Of a stretch of DNA of 64,000 nucleotides, positions 34,884-44,164 are shown piece by piece. The DNA lies in the NCBI GenBank assembly GCA_910577195.1, contig CAJTLP010000007.1:38929-102928 (forward strand), read 5' to 3'. The notes beneath the pieces are model-generated. The model saw only the letters and a program-made list of their open reading frames with translations, made no database searches and was not told where the DNA came from. Origin of the DNA: an uncultured Eubacterium sp. Its GTDB lineage: Bacteria; Bacillota; Clostridia; Oscillospirales; Acutalibacteraceae. The first letter of the stretch is position 1; every line of letters begins with the position of its first letter. Both the position numbers and the translations under genes were made by a program.

Positions 34884-35948
34884 TTATAAAATTCTGCTGA
34901 TTATATTTGTAATTATATTCAGGGCAAAATAAGCCATAACCGGTGATATAAAGCTTGTTCCGCCAAGCTTTCCCAAATATAGAGCTTTCATATCCGATTG
35001 TGAAAGAGAAGCACCGTCAAACATCGGAGACATCATATTAAATGAAGCGCCCTGCTCAAGGTTTTCCTCAACCTTATCAAGGACATTGATAACCTTTGTC
35101 CTGTAAAACGCGTCAGAAAACAGTGCCGTTATAATATGAATGATTAACGTTACACCGCTGATTGCAAGCATTGCCGGCATTATAAGCTCCTGCTGCTCTG
35201 AAATCTGCTGTAAAAGCTGCTGTGCAAGGCTGGGTTCGGGATTAGCATAAAGTGCGTTTAATTTATCATAAACAACTGTATAATACTGTGTTATATTTTC
35301 ATAGAAAATTCCGTTAATAACAAGATTTGCAATAAGATTCAGTGCCATAAACAGTATGCCCTGCTTATACATTTTTCTGAAAAACAGATAGTACGGTCCG
35401 AATATAAAGCCTGCCCAGTTCCAGGAAAGCTTTTTATTCTTAATAAATTTAGGTATAAATTTTGCAGTGTTCGTTCTGACAACCGCAGCAACATCCTGAA
35501 TGCTTTTGTCTTCAACTGTACGTTCATCATTTTCATAGCTGCTATGCGGTGCATTGTTAAATCCAAAATTGGTAACAGGGCTGTACTCACGGTACTGTGC
35601 ATTCGTCTGCCGTTCTCCGCAGCTGCTGCAAAACGGTGCTGACGGGTCTATCTCCTTGCCGCAGTTTGAGCAAAATGTTTTCTTTTCCGAATCATGCTCG
35701 CAGAAATTACTCTGCTGTGAAGCAGTACTGTCTTCATTATCATAATCAGCAGGTCTGTCACTTGTATCTGAAGAGCCTTTATATTCAAAATCGGTATTAT
35801 GTTTATCAGCATTAAAACAATGTCCCAGTGAATTATAACAGTCCCTGTGGTGCGGAGTTCCGCAATGAGGACAGATTACAACATCATCATTTTCAGTGAA
35901 ATGTTCACCGCAGACCGGACATTTTTCATTAGAATCAATAAACATCAT
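34884..35948 (-). CDS. RING-like / zinc-ribbon membrane protein with a DUF2628 domain
   Basis: 354 residues. The N-terminus has a prokaryotic RING-like cluster (CPVCGEHFTENDDVVICPHCG, then HHRDC), and a second zinc ribbon (FCSNCGKEIDPSAPFCSSCGE) is near residue 91. The C-terminal half is a DUF2628-type membrane region (SWNWAGFIFGPYYLFFRKMYKQG near 175, then several spans to the end). These multidomain proteins are common in Firmicutes, probably as envelope or quality-control sensors, but the function is unproven. Confidence 0.75.
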   Translation of the reverse strand: MMFIDSNEKCPVCGEHFTENDDVVICPHCGTPHHRDCYNSLGHCFNADKHNTDFEYKGSSDTSDRPADYDNEDSTASQQSNFCEHDSEKKTFCSNCGKEIDPSAPFCSSCGERQTNAQYREYSPVTNFGFNNAPHSSYENDERTVEDKSIQDVAAVVRTNTAKFIPKFIKNKKLSWNWAGFIFGPYYLFFRKMYKQGILFMALNLIANLVINGIFYENITQYYTVVYDKLNALYANPEPSLAQQLLQQISEQQELIMPAMLAISGVTLIIHIITALFSDAFYRTKVINVLDKVEENLEQGASFNMMSPMFDGASLSQSDMKALYLGKLGGTSFISPVMAYFALNIITNIISRIL

Positions 35949-36063
35949 TCTTTCCTTTCTTTTACAATTACCATATTATACATCACTTAACTGTAATAAA
36001 TCAATCCTAATATAATAAAAATATTATTATACACCATTAATTTATTGTAAATTATTTTTTAAC

Positions 36064-36092
36064 TTGAAATATATGGGTGATTTGTATATAAT
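36064..36092 (+). promoter_or_regulatory. Promoter for prfB
   Basis: TTGAAA (36064-36069), 17-nt spacer, TATAAT (36087-36092), 46 nt before the prfB start. The region 35949-36063 is AT-rich and holds the divergent start of the zinc-ribbon gene. Confidence 0.7.
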
Positions 36093-36137
36093 ATTATGAA
36101 TATAATTATTACTAAACGATTTCTTTGGAGAAACAAT

Positions 36138-37259
36138 ATGATTGAGTACGAGGAACTTAGACTCAGATTGCTGGAATCTGAAAAAACAGTTGAAAATTTA
36201 AAAGAAGCACTCGCAATTGACCATCTCAAGGAGGAAATTTCTCAGCTTGAGGAGCAGAGCAGTGCTCCTGACTTTTGGGATAATATGGAAGTAAGTCAGA
36301 AAACGATGCAGAAAATCGGCTCACTCAAGGCAAAGGTTGCATCATATGAAGGCGTTAAAAATGATTATGAAGATGCACTTGTTATGATTGAGTTAGCTGA
36401 CGAGGAAGAGGATATTGACCTTCTGGACGATTGTGTAAAATCTGTTGAGGATATTGAAAAACGTCTTGAGGCACTCACACTCTCTACCCTTTTAAGTGGT
36501 GAATATGATAACAATAACGCACTGTTGACCTTCCACGCAGGTGCCGGCGGAACAGAGGCTCAGGACTGGGCTGAAATGCTTTTCAGAATGTATAACCGCT
36601 GGGGTGAAAGACACGGCTACAAGGTTTCAACCCTTGATTACCTTGACGGTGATGTTGCCGGTGTAAAGAGTGCAACCATTCTCGTCGAGGGTGAAAATGC
36701 ATATGGATATCTGAAAGGTGAAATGGGTATTCACAGATTGGTACGTGTTTCCCCCTTTGATTCGTCAGGCAGACGTCACACCTCCTTTGCCTCCCTTGAG
36801 GTTATGCCTGAAATTGATGATGATGTTGATGTTGAAATCCGTGACGAGGACATTAAGATGGACGTTTATCGTGCATCCGGTGCAGGCGGCCAAAAGGTAA
36901 ACAAAACCTCCTCTGCCGTACGTCTTACGCATATACCGACAGGTATTGTCGTTTCCTGTCAAATTGAAAGAAGCCAGCATCAGAACCGCGAGGTTGCTAT
37001 GCGAATGCTCAAATCAAAGCTGGTTGAAATCAAAGAAAGAGAAAATCTTGAAAAAATTGATGACATCAAAGGTGACCAGAAAGAGATTGCATGGGGCAGC
37101 CAGATACGTTCATACGTATTTATGCCGTACACAATGGCAAAGGATCACAGAACAGGCTTTGAAATGGGTAATATCAACGCTGTTATGGACGGTGAAATCG
37201 ACGGATTTATAAATGCTTATTTAAAAATGAAATCTGTTGAGGGAGCTGAAAATCAATAA
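36138..37259 (+). CDS. prfB: Peptide chain release factor 2, no programmed frameshift
   Basis: Reads UGA and UAA stop codons. The SPF tripeptide (VSPFDSSGRR) that recognises UGA and the catalytic GGQ (GAGGQKVNK) are present. The start is ATG 36138 (MIEYEELRL) with GGAG upstream; an in-frame ATG at 36096 has no good site. The N-terminal segment is one continuous frame: no in-frame UGA with the CTTTGAC slip site is seen, so the well-known autoregulatory frameshift is absent. 373 residues. The stop overlaps the next start (TAATG). Confidence 0.94.
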   Translation: MIEYEELRLRLLESEKTVENLKEALAIDHLKEEISQLEEQSSAPDFWDNMEVSQKTMQKIGSLKAKVASYEGVKNDYEDALVMIELADEEEDIDLLDDCVKSVEDIEKRLEALTLSTLLSGEYDNNNALLTFHAGAGGTEAQDWAEMLFRMYNRWGERHGYKVSTLDYLDGDVAGVKSATILVEGENAYGYLKGEMGIHRLVRVSPFDSSGRRHTSFASLEVMPEIDDDVDVEIRDEDIKMDVYRASGAGGQKVNKTSSAVRLTHIPTGIVVSCQIERSQHQNREVAMRMLKSKLVEIKERENLEKIDDIKGDQKEIAWGSQIRSYVFMPYTMAKDHRTGFEMGNINAVMDGEIDGFINAYLKMKSVEGAENQ

Positions 37260-37981
37260 TGTCTGACATTCTGGATATTACAACAATAACAGGATTTTCG
37301 CTAAGACTTCTGATTGCTGTTGTTCTCGGCTTTTTTGTAGGACTTGAAAGACAGTGGACAAAGCACCAGGCAGGCATACTCACTAATGTTATTGTGTGTG
37401 TCGGTGCATATGCATATTCAGCATTTTCATATATCGCTGCTGACAGTAATGTTGACGTTACACGTATTGCGGCTCAGGTTGTATGCGGTATCGGCTTTTT
37501 AGGTGCAGGACTCATTCTCCGTGACGGAACAAACATAAGAGGACTTTCAACAGCTGCTACCATATGGACTACTGCTGCAATAGGCATTCTCTGCACGCTT
37601 CCCAATATTTTGTATTCAATCATTGTTGCAGGTACAATTGTATTTTTACATTTAATTCTTCACCCTATTTCAACATTTATTGATAACAAAAAGAATTATG
37701 ACAAAGAAAAAGAACGTCGGGTTGAGTGCCTTTATAAAATATCCATTAAATGTACTGAGGAGAGTGAAACGGACATCCGCTCTCATCTGATAAAAACCAT
37801 ACGAAACGAAAACAATATGCTGCTCCATAATCTTGAAAGCAATTCCACAGACGACGGCAATGTAAAAATAAGAGCATACGTGACAACGGTTAAGAAAAAC
37901 GATGAGATTGTTGAAAGCCTTTTAATTCATATCGGAAAGGATAACGGCATCCTTTCTGCAGGTTGGAAAATAGACAATTAA
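37259..37981 (+). CDS. MgtC/SapB-family membrane protein
   Basis: 240 residues with an N-terminal MgtC domain of about four membrane spans (residues 10-140), containing FFVGLERQWTKHQAG, GIGFLGAGLILRDG and RGLSTAATIW, the hallmark segments. A cytoplasmic C-terminal domain of about 85 residues, ACT-like in general form, follows. The family is linked to magnesium or potassium homeostasis and acid stress; the role here is not clear. Overlaps prfB by one nucleotide. Confidence 0.85.
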   Translation: MSDILDITTITGFSLRLLIAVVLGFFVGLERQWTKHQAGILTNVIVCVGAYAYSAFSYIAADSNVDVTRIAAQVVCGIGFLGAGLILRDGTNIRGLSTAATIWTTAAIGILCTLPNILYSIIVAGTIVFLHLILHPISTFIDNKKNYDKEKERRVECLYKISIKCTEESETDIRSHLIKTIRNENNMLLHNLESNSTDDGNVKIRAYVTTVKKNDEIVESLLIHIGKDNGILSAGWKIDN

Positions 37982-38037
37982 TTACCACAAATATTGAATT
38001 CCCCTTTGATAACAATAAATCAAGGGGGAATTTTATT

Positions 38038-38886
38038 ATGAACATCAAAAAAATAGTTATACCGCTGTTGTGTGTTGCCGTGCTTACAGGCTGCAGTGCA
38101 AAAGCAAGCAATGACAAAAGCACCACAGACAACACAACCGACAGTACGCAGAGCACCACAAACGTTGCGCAGACAACCGTTGACATTACAGGTGTAAGCA
38201 CAAAAAATTACAGTAACGAAAAAATTGTATGGGGACCCGGAAGAGCAGAAAATCATGCACGTCCTGTCGACCCTGTATCACTGCAGAAATTGTATGAAAG
38301 CTCCGGTGCGCACTTCATTATGAGTGATGAAAAATTCATCTGCCTGACATTTGACGAGGGCTATGAAAACGGTTATACTCCGGCTATTCTGGATACACTT
38401 AAAGAAAAGCAGGTTAAGGCAATTTTCTTTGTAACCTATGATTTTGTCAAAGACAATCCGAAGCTGATTGAACGTATGATTGACGAGGGTCACATCATAG
38501 GAAATCATACCTACCGCCACTATACACTTGACGAGGTTTCGGATGAAGAAGCTACTGAGGAAATCGTTTTTCTTGACAATTATATGAAGGAAAATTTCAA
38601 ATACAGAATGACTCTGTTCCGTTTTCCTAAGGGCGAATTCAGTGAAAAAACACTGGCGCTTGCAGACAGTCTTGGATACCAGAGCATATTCTGGTCCTTT
38701 GCATATGCTGACTGGGATACACAGAATCCCGGAAATAAGGACGAAGCATATAAAACAATTATTGACAACACGCATAATGGTGAAATTATGCTCCTTCACG
38801 CAGTCAGTGCAACGAATGCAGAAATACTCGGTGACGTGATTGATGAGGTCAGAAAACAGGGCTACGAATTTACAGTAGAGATTTAG
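38038..38886 (+). CDS. pdaA: Polysaccharide deacetylase, PdaA-like, lipoprotein
   Basis: 282 residues. The signal peptide ends in a lipobox (AVLTGC, Cys about 19), so it is probably membrane-anchored outside. The NodB deacetylase domain has TFDEGYENGYT (catalytic Asp), the metal-binding HIIGNHTYRH (HxxxH) and the late LLHAVSATNAE segment, very close to Bacillus PdaA, the enzyme that makes muramic delta-lactam in spore cortex. ATG 38038 with AAGGGGG upstream was chosen over an open frame from 37963. Sporulation-linked function inferred from the family. Confidence 0.85.
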   Translation: MNIKKIVIPLLCVAVLTGCSAKASNDKSTTDNTTDSTQSTTNVAQTTVDITGVSTKNYSNEKIVWGPGRAENHARPVDPVSLQKLYESSGAHFIMSDEKFICLTFDEGYENGYTPAILDTLKEKQVKAIFFVTYDFVKDNPKLIERMIDEGHIIGNHTYRHYTLDEVSDEEATEEIVFLDNYMKENFKYRMTLFRFPKGEFSEKTLALADSLGYQSIFWSFAYADWDTQNPGNKDEAYKTIIDNTHNGEIMLLHAVSATNAEILGDVIDEVRKQGYEFTVEI

Positions 38887-38909
38887 GGTTAACAATATTT
38901 CAACTTTTT

Positions 38910-38981
38910 TGTAGGGGCAGGTTTACGCACCTGCCCATTTTTTCATATTTTTTAGAGAAGACGCAGTAAACCTCCTCTACA
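38910..38981. repeat. Small palindromic repeat, copy 2
   Basis: A 72-bp unit starting TGTAGGGGCAGG and ending CCTCTACA, with a GGGCAGGT/ACCTGCCC hairpin followed by a T-run. The outline matches 7854-7922, although the second hairpin has decayed. Its hairpin and T-run may also terminate pdaA transcription. Confidence 0.6.
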
Positions 38982-39017
38982 ATAATTTTACAATTTTGTA
39001 AATTTTCAAATTTTATA

Positions 39018-39046
39018 TTGTTATAAACACCACTCTATTATATAAT
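39018..39046 (+). promoter_or_regulatory. Promoter for the mreB operon
   Basis: TTGTTA (39018-39023) and TATAAT (39041-39046) with a 17-nt spacer, 75 nt before mreB. Confidence 0.65.
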
Positions 39047-39121
39047 ATATACACTGATAAAACTATAATGGAATTTTATATAGATTTGTAGAATAATCAT
39101 TTTTGAAAGTGAGAGAAATAT

Positions 39122-40102
39122 ATGTTATTTTCAAGAGATATCGGCATTGATCTCGGCACATCGAATACAATTATCTGTGACAAAAAGGGCAGAATTGTTA
39201 TCCGTGAGCCAAGCGTTGTTGCCGTTGATGTAAAATCCAAAAGAGTGCTTGCAACCGGTGATGAGGCAAAAGCTATGATTGGCAGGACTCCGGGCTCTAT
39301 TATCGCTGTACGTCCCCTTCAGGACGGTGTTATTGCCGACTTTGATATGACCTCAGATATGCTCAGGAGCTTTATTTACCGCTCCAGCAAAAGAAGTCTT
39401 TTCACAAGAACACGAGTTGTTATCAGCATACCAAGTAATGTAACTGAGGTTGAAAGACGTGCGGTTGAGGACGCTGTCCGCTCTGCAGGTGCACAGGATG
39501 TTGAGCTGATTGAAGAGCCAATGGCTGCTGCTTTGGGTGTTGGTCTGCCTGTATTTGATGCCACAGGCTCAATGGTAGTTGATATCGGCGGCGGCACCTG
39601 TGATGTTGCTGTAATCAGTCTGGGCGGTATTGCAGCCTGCAGAAGCATAAAGGTTGGCGGAGATGCCCTTGACGAAGCTATTATAAATTATTTGAAGAGA
39701 GAACATGAGCTCCTCGTCGGCACAAACACAGCTGAAGATATCAAGCTTAAAATCGGCTCTGCTGCACCTTACGACGGTGAGGGCGCTATGGAGGTGCGAG
39801 GAAGAAACATTATCAACGGCTTTCCGAAGAGTGCTGAAATCACATCTGAAGAAATAAGAGAGGTTTTATCTGCCCCTGTTTCTCAGATTATTTCCGCAAT
39901 TAAGGAAACACTTGAGGTGACTCTCCCTGAGCTTGCAGCGGATATCATAGACAAGGGTATTTACCTCACAGGCGGCTCAAGCCAGCTCAGAGGACTTGCA
40001 AATCTTATTTCAGAGGAAACAAAAATTGCAGTACATATTCCGGAAAATCCTACGGACTGCGTTGCAATCGGAACATCAATTAAACTCAGAAGGGCAGTAT
40101 AA
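39122..40102 (+). CDS. mreB: Rod shape-determining protein MreB/Mbl
   Basis: Bacterial actin homologue that guides lateral wall synthesis. It has the phosphate-1 motif DIGIDLGTSNT, the phosphate-2 motif VVDIGGGTCDVAVI near residue 157 and the adenosine motif LTGGSSQLRGL near residue 286. The N-terminus MLFSRDIGID carries the amphipathic membrane-binding start. 326 residues. First gene of mreB-mreC-mreD-PBP2, separated by only 3 nt from mreC. Confidence 0.95.
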   Translation: MLFSRDIGIDLGTSNTIICDKKGRIVIREPSVVAVDVKSKRVLATGDEAKAMIGRTPGSIIAVRPLQDGVIADFDMTSDMLRSFIYRSSKRSLFTRTRVVISIPSNVTEVERRAVEDAVRSAGAQDVELIEEPMAAALGVGLPVFDATGSMVVDIGGGTCDVAVISLGGIAACRSIKVGGDALDEAIINYLKREHELLVGTNTAEDIKLKIGSAAPYDGEGAMEVRGRNIINGFPKSAEITSEEIREVLSAPVSQIISAIKETLEVTLPELAADIIDKGIYLTGGSSQLRGLANLISEETKIAVHIPENPTDCVAIGTSIKLRRAV

Positions 40103-40105
40103 AAG

Positions 40106-40954
40106 ATGAAAAAGCTTTTTAAAAGCAGTCAGTTCAAATTAATAGCAGTCATTCTCGCCTTACTGCTTGTCGGTATGTTCATATGCGCAGCCAACGGTCA
40201 CGGTGAAACTGCACAATCCAGCATTGTGGGAACGCTTTTTACCCCTGCCCATTGGGTAGCTGCAAAGCTTTCAGACGGCATTGACAGAATATCTGACAAT
40301 GCAAAGGGTAATGCACAATACGAGCAGAAGATTGACGAGCTGCAGAAGGAGCTGGGTGAACTTCAGGATCAGCTTGCCGATTATGATAATCTTAAATCTC
40401 AGAACGAACTTTATAAGGATGCACTTGAGCTTAAAGAAGATAATCCTGATTTCAAATACACACAGGCATCCGTTATCGGACGTGACAGTGCAAATCCTTA
40501 CTGCTCCTTTACAATCAGCAAGGGCAGTGTCAACGGTATAAAGGACGGCGATGCCGTGCTTTACGGAAAATACCTTGTGGGCGTTATCAAAAAAGCTTAT
40601 CCGACCTACAGTGTTGTAAGCTCGATTATAGACCCTGACTTCAGCGTTTCCGCATATGATGTCAATACAAAGGAGCTCAGCTATGTAACAGGTGACGCGC
40701 AGATTGCGAAGGACGGATACTGTAAATTTGAAAATCTTGACGCAACAACAAAAATTTCATACGGCTCAATCATTGCCACAGCAGGTATCAGCTCCACGAT
40801 GCCGAAGGGAATCATCATCGGAACGGTAAGAGATATCAATGATGAGACTACAAACATATCTACCTATGCCGTTGTTGAACCGGGAACAAACATTGAAAAT
40901 CTGGACAATTGTCTGGTACTGACAGGCTTTACTGCAGAAAGCGAGGCTGACTGA
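40106..40954 (+). CDS. mreC: Rod shape-determining protein MreC
   Basis: Bitopic protein linking MreB to the wall-synthesis enzymes. N-terminal membrane span (residues 10-28), a coiled coil (about 65-110, QKIDELQKELGELQDQ), then the outside beta-barrel pair (GRDSANPYCSFTISKG). 282 residues, usual length. The stop overlaps the start of mreD (TGATG). Confidence 0.92.
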   Translation: MKKLFKSSQFKLIAVILALLLVGMFICAANGHGETAQSSIVGTLFTPAHWVAAKLSDGIDRISDNAKGNAQYEQKIDELQKELGELQDQLADYDNLKSQNELYKDALELKEDNPDFKYTQASVIGRDSANPYCSFTISKGSVNGIKDGDAVLYGKYLVGVIKKAYPTYSVVSSIIDPDFSVSAYDVNTKELSYVTGDAQIAKDGYCKFENLDATTKISYGSIIATAGISSTMPKGIIIGTVRDINDETTNISTYAVVEPGTNIENLDNCLVLTGFTAESEAD

Positions 40955-41484
40955 TGGAGCTGACAAGAAAGCAGAAAGCCACCAAATATTTTTTCTATTG
41001 TCTGATGATTATAGCTGCTGACCTGCTGCAGAACACACCGGGACTGTTCCCTCAGATTTTCGGTGCAAGATGTTTACTGCTTATTCCGATTGCAATTATT
41101 CTGACAATCGGTGAAGATGCATTTGTGGGAACACTGCTTGGTCTGTTTGCAGGCCTGCTATGGGATTTAACAGGTGCTGTTCATCTTGGATTCAACTGCA
41201 TATTCATTGCAGTGATATGCTTTTTATCCTGTGCATTTGTAAACTTTATTGCACGAGATACGCTTATAACAAATATATTTTCGTCAGCTATCGCAATCGC
41301 TTTATACTGCTTGCTGTACTGGCTGTTCTTTATAATCATAAAAGGTGTTGACGGCGGAGAAATGACTCTTTTCTCATTCTATATTCCGTGTACCGTTTAT
41401 ACCATTGCGGTTACGCCGCTTCTCTGGCTGATTATCAGACCGATAAAAATGAAACTGAACCACGAAACAAAACACGATTTCTAA
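40954..41484 (+). CDS. mreD: Rod shape-determining protein MreD
   Basis: 176 residues with about five membrane segments and few conserved residues, as usual for MreD. The FAGLLWDLTGAVHLGFNC region fits the family, and the position between mreC and the PBP2 gene settles the call. Confidence 0.88.
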   Translation: MELTRKQKATKYFFYCLMIIAADLLQNTPGLFPQIFGARCLLLIPIAIILTIGEDAFVGTLLGLFAGLLWDLTGAVHLGFNCIFIAVICFLSCAFVNFIARDTLITNIFSSAIAIALYCLLYWLFFIIIKGVDGGEMTLFSFYIPCTVYTIAVTPLLWLIIRPIKMKLNHETKHDF

Positions 41485-41509
41485 CGAACAAAACAAGGAG
41501 GCCTGCAAA

Positions 41510-43537
41510 GTGAAATTAAGATATAAAAGCAGCAGAAGTACAATTTCTCTTGTACTGATTATTGCAATCGTATTGGGCTTTGCAATTGACCTCTACAAAA
41601 TTCAGATTCGTGATAACGAATATTACACTAAGCAGAATAACACGGTTGACACATACACCGTTCCTATCGAAGCAGCACGCGGTGAGATTGTTGACAGAAA
41701 CGGTAACTCCCTTGTTACAAACCGTCAGGGAAATTCCATTATTCTAAATGCCGTTTATTTCCCGTCTGCTAAGGACAACAAGCAGCGTAATGAAATCATA
41801 TACAATCTGATAAAGCTGTTTGAATCAAACGACGAGGAATTTGCACAGAATCTTCCCCTCGAATACGATAAATCAGGTAATATCAGATTTAAAAGAGACG
41901 GCCAAAATATTGAACAGGATATTGAAACCATGAAGAGTGCTGATATGCTGAATCTTCAGCATTATGCCACTGCACAGAACTGTTATGATGCAGTTATGGA
42001 AAAATATGGAATTGAGGGATATGATAAGATAACGGCACTTAAAATCGGCAACATCAGATACGAGCTTACAAGACTTCTTTTTTCATATGAAAATCCGGTT
42101 ACCATTGCCGATGATGTCAGCGATGAAACGGTTGCAAAAATAAAAGAGGACAAGAACACCTATCTTGGTGCTGATGTTCAGGTTGTAGCCTACAGAGAAT
42201 ATGTTGACGGATCTATTGCCCCCCACATACTCGGCACTGTCAGAAAAATCAATGCTGAGGAATATGAAGAAAAAAAAGACGACGGATATAACATCACCGA
42301 CCAGATTGGTGAATCCGGAATCGAGCAGGCAATGGAAAGTGCGCTTAAGGGTACACCCGGTGAGCTTACAATCACGGTTGACAAGGACGGTAATATTACC
42401 GAAGAGGTTACAAAAAAACCAATTCAGGGAAACACGGTTGTACTCACCATTGACCGTGACCTGCAGGTCATTGCACAAAACAAACTGAAAGAGGTTTGCG
42501 ACAAGGTTGACTCCTTATCCTCTGCAGGTGCAGTCGTTGTTGAGGACTGCAACAATGGTGAAATCCTTGCTGCAGCATCTTATCCGACCTATAATCTGAA
42601 TGATTATTATGATAAATACGACCAGCTTTCAAAGAATTCAAGGAATCCGCTCTGGAGCAGATTTGCACTTGGTACATACGCACCCGGTTCAACCTTCAAA
42701 CCTGTAACAGCTGCTGCGGCTCTTGAAGCAGGCACGATTAACTCAGATACCACATATGTCTGTGAGGGTACAAAGGAATTTTACGGACAACCCTTCAAAT
42801 GTCTGCACGGCAATGCGCATGGTACGGAGAATGTGCGATTAGCACTTAAGGATTCCTGCAATATGTTCTTCTACAATACTGCACTGGATACAGGTATTGA
42901 CAAGATTGACGAATATGCAACTGCTTTTGGATTGGGACAGAAAACAGGTATTGAAATTGCCGAATCATCAGGTATTCTTTCATCCCCTGACAACAGAGAA
43001 AATGCAGGCGGTATTTGGCGAATCGGTGATACCATGCTGACTGCTATCGGTATGAGTGACAACCTGTTCACTCCCCTGCAGCTTGCAAACTACTGCTCAA
43101 CCCTCGCAAACGGCGGAACAAGGTATGAGGTTCATCTTGTAAAATCCGTTATTGAGGCTTCAAGCGGCATTGTTAATGATAAAAACAAAAATGCCGTTGA
43201 TACAATGGACTTAAGTCAGAATACCCTTGACAACATATATCAGGGTATGCGAATGGTTGCAACAAGCGGCGGACCGAGCCTAATCTATGATCAGCTCAGC
43301 ACAAACGTTGCCTGCAAGACAGGTACATCAGAGGTTATTGTAAACGGAATAAAAAGAAATAACGGTTTCCTGATAACCTATGCTCCGTACGAAAAACCTG
43401 AAATCGCAATTTCATCTGTTGTTGAGCTTGCCGGCTCAGGTAGTGAGACTGCCGAAATGACTGCTGAAATCATTAAATACTGGTATCAGAACAATACGGA
43501 TGCTAAAAACAATCAAAAAACAGGTACTTTACTTTAA
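41510..43537 (+). CDS. mrdA: Penicillin-binding protein 2 (elongasome transpeptidase), GTG start
   Basis: Class B PBP that crosslinks wall during elongation with RodA and MreBCD. N-terminal membrane anchor (residues 12-30), dimerisation domain with RGEIVDRNG near 60, and a transpeptidase domain with the serine motif STFKPV, the SCN motif and the KTGTSE motif, all intact. 675 residues. Start codon is GTG with AAGGAGG 9 nt upstream. Last gene of the mre operon. No minCDE follows. Confidence 0.93.
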   Translation: MKLRYKSSRSTISLVLIIAIVLGFAIDLYKIQIRDNEYYTKQNNTVDTYTVPIEAARGEIVDRNGNSLVTNRQGNSIILNAVYFPSAKDNKQRNEIIYNLIKLFESNDEEFAQNLPLEYDKSGNIRFKRDGQNIEQDIETMKSADMLNLQHYATAQNCYDAVMEKYGIEGYDKITALKIGNIRYELTRLLFSYENPVTIADDVSDETVAKIKEDKNTYLGADVQVVAYREYVDGSIAPHILGTVRKINAEEYEEKKDDGYNITDQIGESGIEQAMESALKGTPGELTITVDKDGNITEEVTKKPIQGNTVVLTIDRDLQVIAQNKLKEVCDKVDSLSSAGAVVVEDCNNGEILAAASYPTYNLNDYYDKYDQLSKNSRNPLWSRFALGTYAPGSTFKPVTAAAALEAGTINSDTTYVCEGTKEFYGQPFKCLHGNAHGTENVRLALKDSCNMFFYNTALDTGIDKIDEYATAFGLGQKTGIEIAESSGILSSPDNRENAGGIWRIGDTMLTAIGMSDNLFTPLQLANYCSTLANGGTRYEVHLVKSVIEASSGIVNDKNKNAVDTMDLSQNTLDNIYQGMRMVATSGGPSLIYDQLSTNVACKTGTSEVIVNGIKRNNGFLITYAPYEKPEIAISSVVELAGSGSETAEMTAEIIKYWYQNNTDAKNNQKTGTLL

Positions 43538-43556
43538 AATAATCGTTATTAATATA

Positions 43557-43585
43557 TTGAACACGAAAAAAAATTATGTTAATAT
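43557..43585 (+). promoter_or_regulatory. Promoter for mgsA
   Basis: TTGAAC (43557-43562), 17-nt spacer, TAATAT (43580-43585), about 70 nt before mgsA. Confidence 0.5.
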
Positions 43586-43654
43586 ATTAGTCAAATATAG
43601 AAAATCCGGCATTGATTTGTCTTATATGATTTTATTAAATTATGGAGGTAATGT

Positions 43655-44071
43655 ATGAATATTGCACTTATTGCACACGATGCAAAAAAAGAACTTCTCG
43701 TTCAGTTTTGTATCGCATACTGCGGCATCATCAGCCGACACGATGTTTGTGCTACAGGTACAACAGGCAAACTGGTATCTGAAGCCACAGGACTCAGAAT
43801 AAATTGTTTTCTTTCAGGCAGTCAGGGCGGTGGACAGCAGATTGCAAGCAGAATTGCTTGTAATGAAATAGATTTACTTATCTTTTTCCGTGATCCCCTT
43901 TCACCTAAACCGCACGAGCCGAATGACCACGATTTGCTCAGGCTCTGCGACGTGCATAATATTCCGTTTGCAACAAATATTGCAACTGCTGAAGCACTGA
44001 TCAGAGGTGTTGAGCGCGGTGACTTTGAATGGAGAGAAATTGTAAATCCGAGATATAATCCATCAAGGTAA
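43655..44071 (+). CDS. mgsA: Methylglyoxal synthase
   Basis: Converts dihydroxyacetone phosphate to methylglyoxal and phosphate, a bypass that relieves sugar-phosphate stress. The 138-residue protein shows the MGS-like phosphate-binding ATGTTGK, the SGSQGGGQQI segment, and FFRDPLSPKPHEPND, which carries the catalytic Asp. GGAGG lies 8 nt before the ATG. Confidence 0.95.
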   Translation: MNIALIAHDAKKELLVQFCIAYCGIISRHDVCATGTTGKLVSEATGLRINCFLSGSQGGGQQIASRIACNEIDLLIFFRDPLSPKPHEPNDHDLLRLCDVHNIPFATNIATAEALIRGVERGDFEWREIVNPRYNPSR

Positions 44072-44084
44072 ATACACTTAAATA

Positions 44085-44135
44085 AAAAACAGGGTGATGC
44101 AGGTAAAACAAAATTACAGCCTCACCCGCTTTATT
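44085..44135 (+). promoter_or_regulatory. Possible attenuator-like hairpin before hisS
   Basis: GGGTGA with TCACCC and GTAA with TTAC form an imperfect stem; a T-rich stretch follows. It lies between mgsA and hisS and could end mgsA transcription. No T-box core is seen. Confidence 0.35.
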
Positions 44136-44164
44136 GATTTTACACGTTTAATTGGAGGTGCGCT

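Noticed and set aside
36096..36200. Programmed +1 frameshift at the start of prfB
   Set aside because: The frame is continuous through the N-terminal region and no CTTTGA slip site was found.
38278..38895. 205-codon minus-strand frame across pdaA
   Set aside because: It is the complement of a well-conserved deacetylase gene with no recognisable domain.
44072..44164. T-box riboswitch before hisS
   Set aside because: Only a loose hairpin is present; the TGGNACCGCG-type T-box core is not seen. The same holds upstream of lysS and ilvD.
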